NCBI GenBank assembly: GCA_022747635.1
Contig: JAKTNV010000074.1
Coordinates: 930,001-994,000, forward strand
Origin: Hetaerina americana
Lineage: Eukaryota > Arthropoda > Insecta > Odonata > Calopterygidae
Length of the DNA: 64,000 bases
Direction: 5' to 3'
Under the pieces are notes generated by a model. It was not told the DNA's origin, searched no databases, and was given only the letters and a program-made list of their open reading frames with translations. Positions within the stretch are counted from its first letter, which is position 1; each line of letters opens with the position of its first letter. Positions 63,981 through 64,000 of the stretch are shown here, piece after piece. The translations under genes and the position numbers were made by a program.

Positions 63981-64000
63981 TCTATTCCCCCTCTATTTAT

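Overview
This window looks like non-coding DNA from a eukaryote, most likely an arthropod and probably an insect. It is AT-rich throughout. It holds no intact gene: the longest open frames (about 190-220 codons) all lie in purine/pyrimidine-skewed or (AT)n sequence and have low-complexity translations. What can be recognised is a graveyard of arthropod-type mobile elements: five mariner copies or fragments, at least five pieces of a LINE-type (non-LTR) reverse transcriptase, one tRNA-derived SINE family in four pieces, one tRNA-Thr-like pseudogene, and palindromic foldback units. No bacterial-style operon, CRISPR array, rRNA gene or intact tRNA gene was seen. The species cannot be named from the sequence, and short exons of a long-intron gene cannot be excluded.

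Layout. 1-20 kb is mostly unique AT-rich DNA, with a purine/pyrimidine block at 3.3-3.9 kb, the first copy of an unclassified ~550-bp dispersed repeat at 5.4-5.96 kb, a long (AT)n tract at 8.9-9.0 kb and a mariner 5' end at 11.7 kb. 20-36 kb holds a decayed LINE RT (20.4 kb), a SINE (22.85-23.1 kb), a tRNA-Thr-like pseudogene (23.9 kb), large purine-rich blocks (24.7, 26.2, 32.8 and 34.7 kb), an internally deleted mariner with both ends (27.3-28.2 kb), a diverged SINE (29.4 kb) and a LINE C-terminal scrap (31.1 kb). 36.8-39.45 kb is the most structured part: (CA)n/(AT)n tracts surround a perfect 463-bp inverted repeat, a mariner whose first 179 bp are duplicated inside that palindrome, and a second imperfect palindrome. 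40-64 kb holds a GC-rich island (39.95-40.6 kb), a LINE RT (43.9-44.9 kb), SINE pieces (43.4 and 47.4 kb), the second copy of the unclassified repeat (48.3-48.9 kb), another GC-rich block (49.1-49.9 kb), a full-length dead mariner on the minus strand (52.4-53.7 kb), more LINE remains (55.0 and 58.3 kb), a 180-bp palindrome (56.84-57.02 kb) and an internally deleted mariner (59.3-59.9 kb).

Nothing here amounts to a working gene system. The observation most worth following is the trio of palindromic loci (37.3-37.9, 39.1-39.4 and 56.84-57.02 kb). Each carries a short hairpin flanked by a C(T)GAAGA-like box and a GAA(A) box. This resembles a degenerate hammerhead-ribozyme core of the type reported in Penelope-like retroelements. 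The second is the perfect 463-bp palindrome with its breakpoint inside a mariner, which is either a very recent rearrangement or an assembly artefact.
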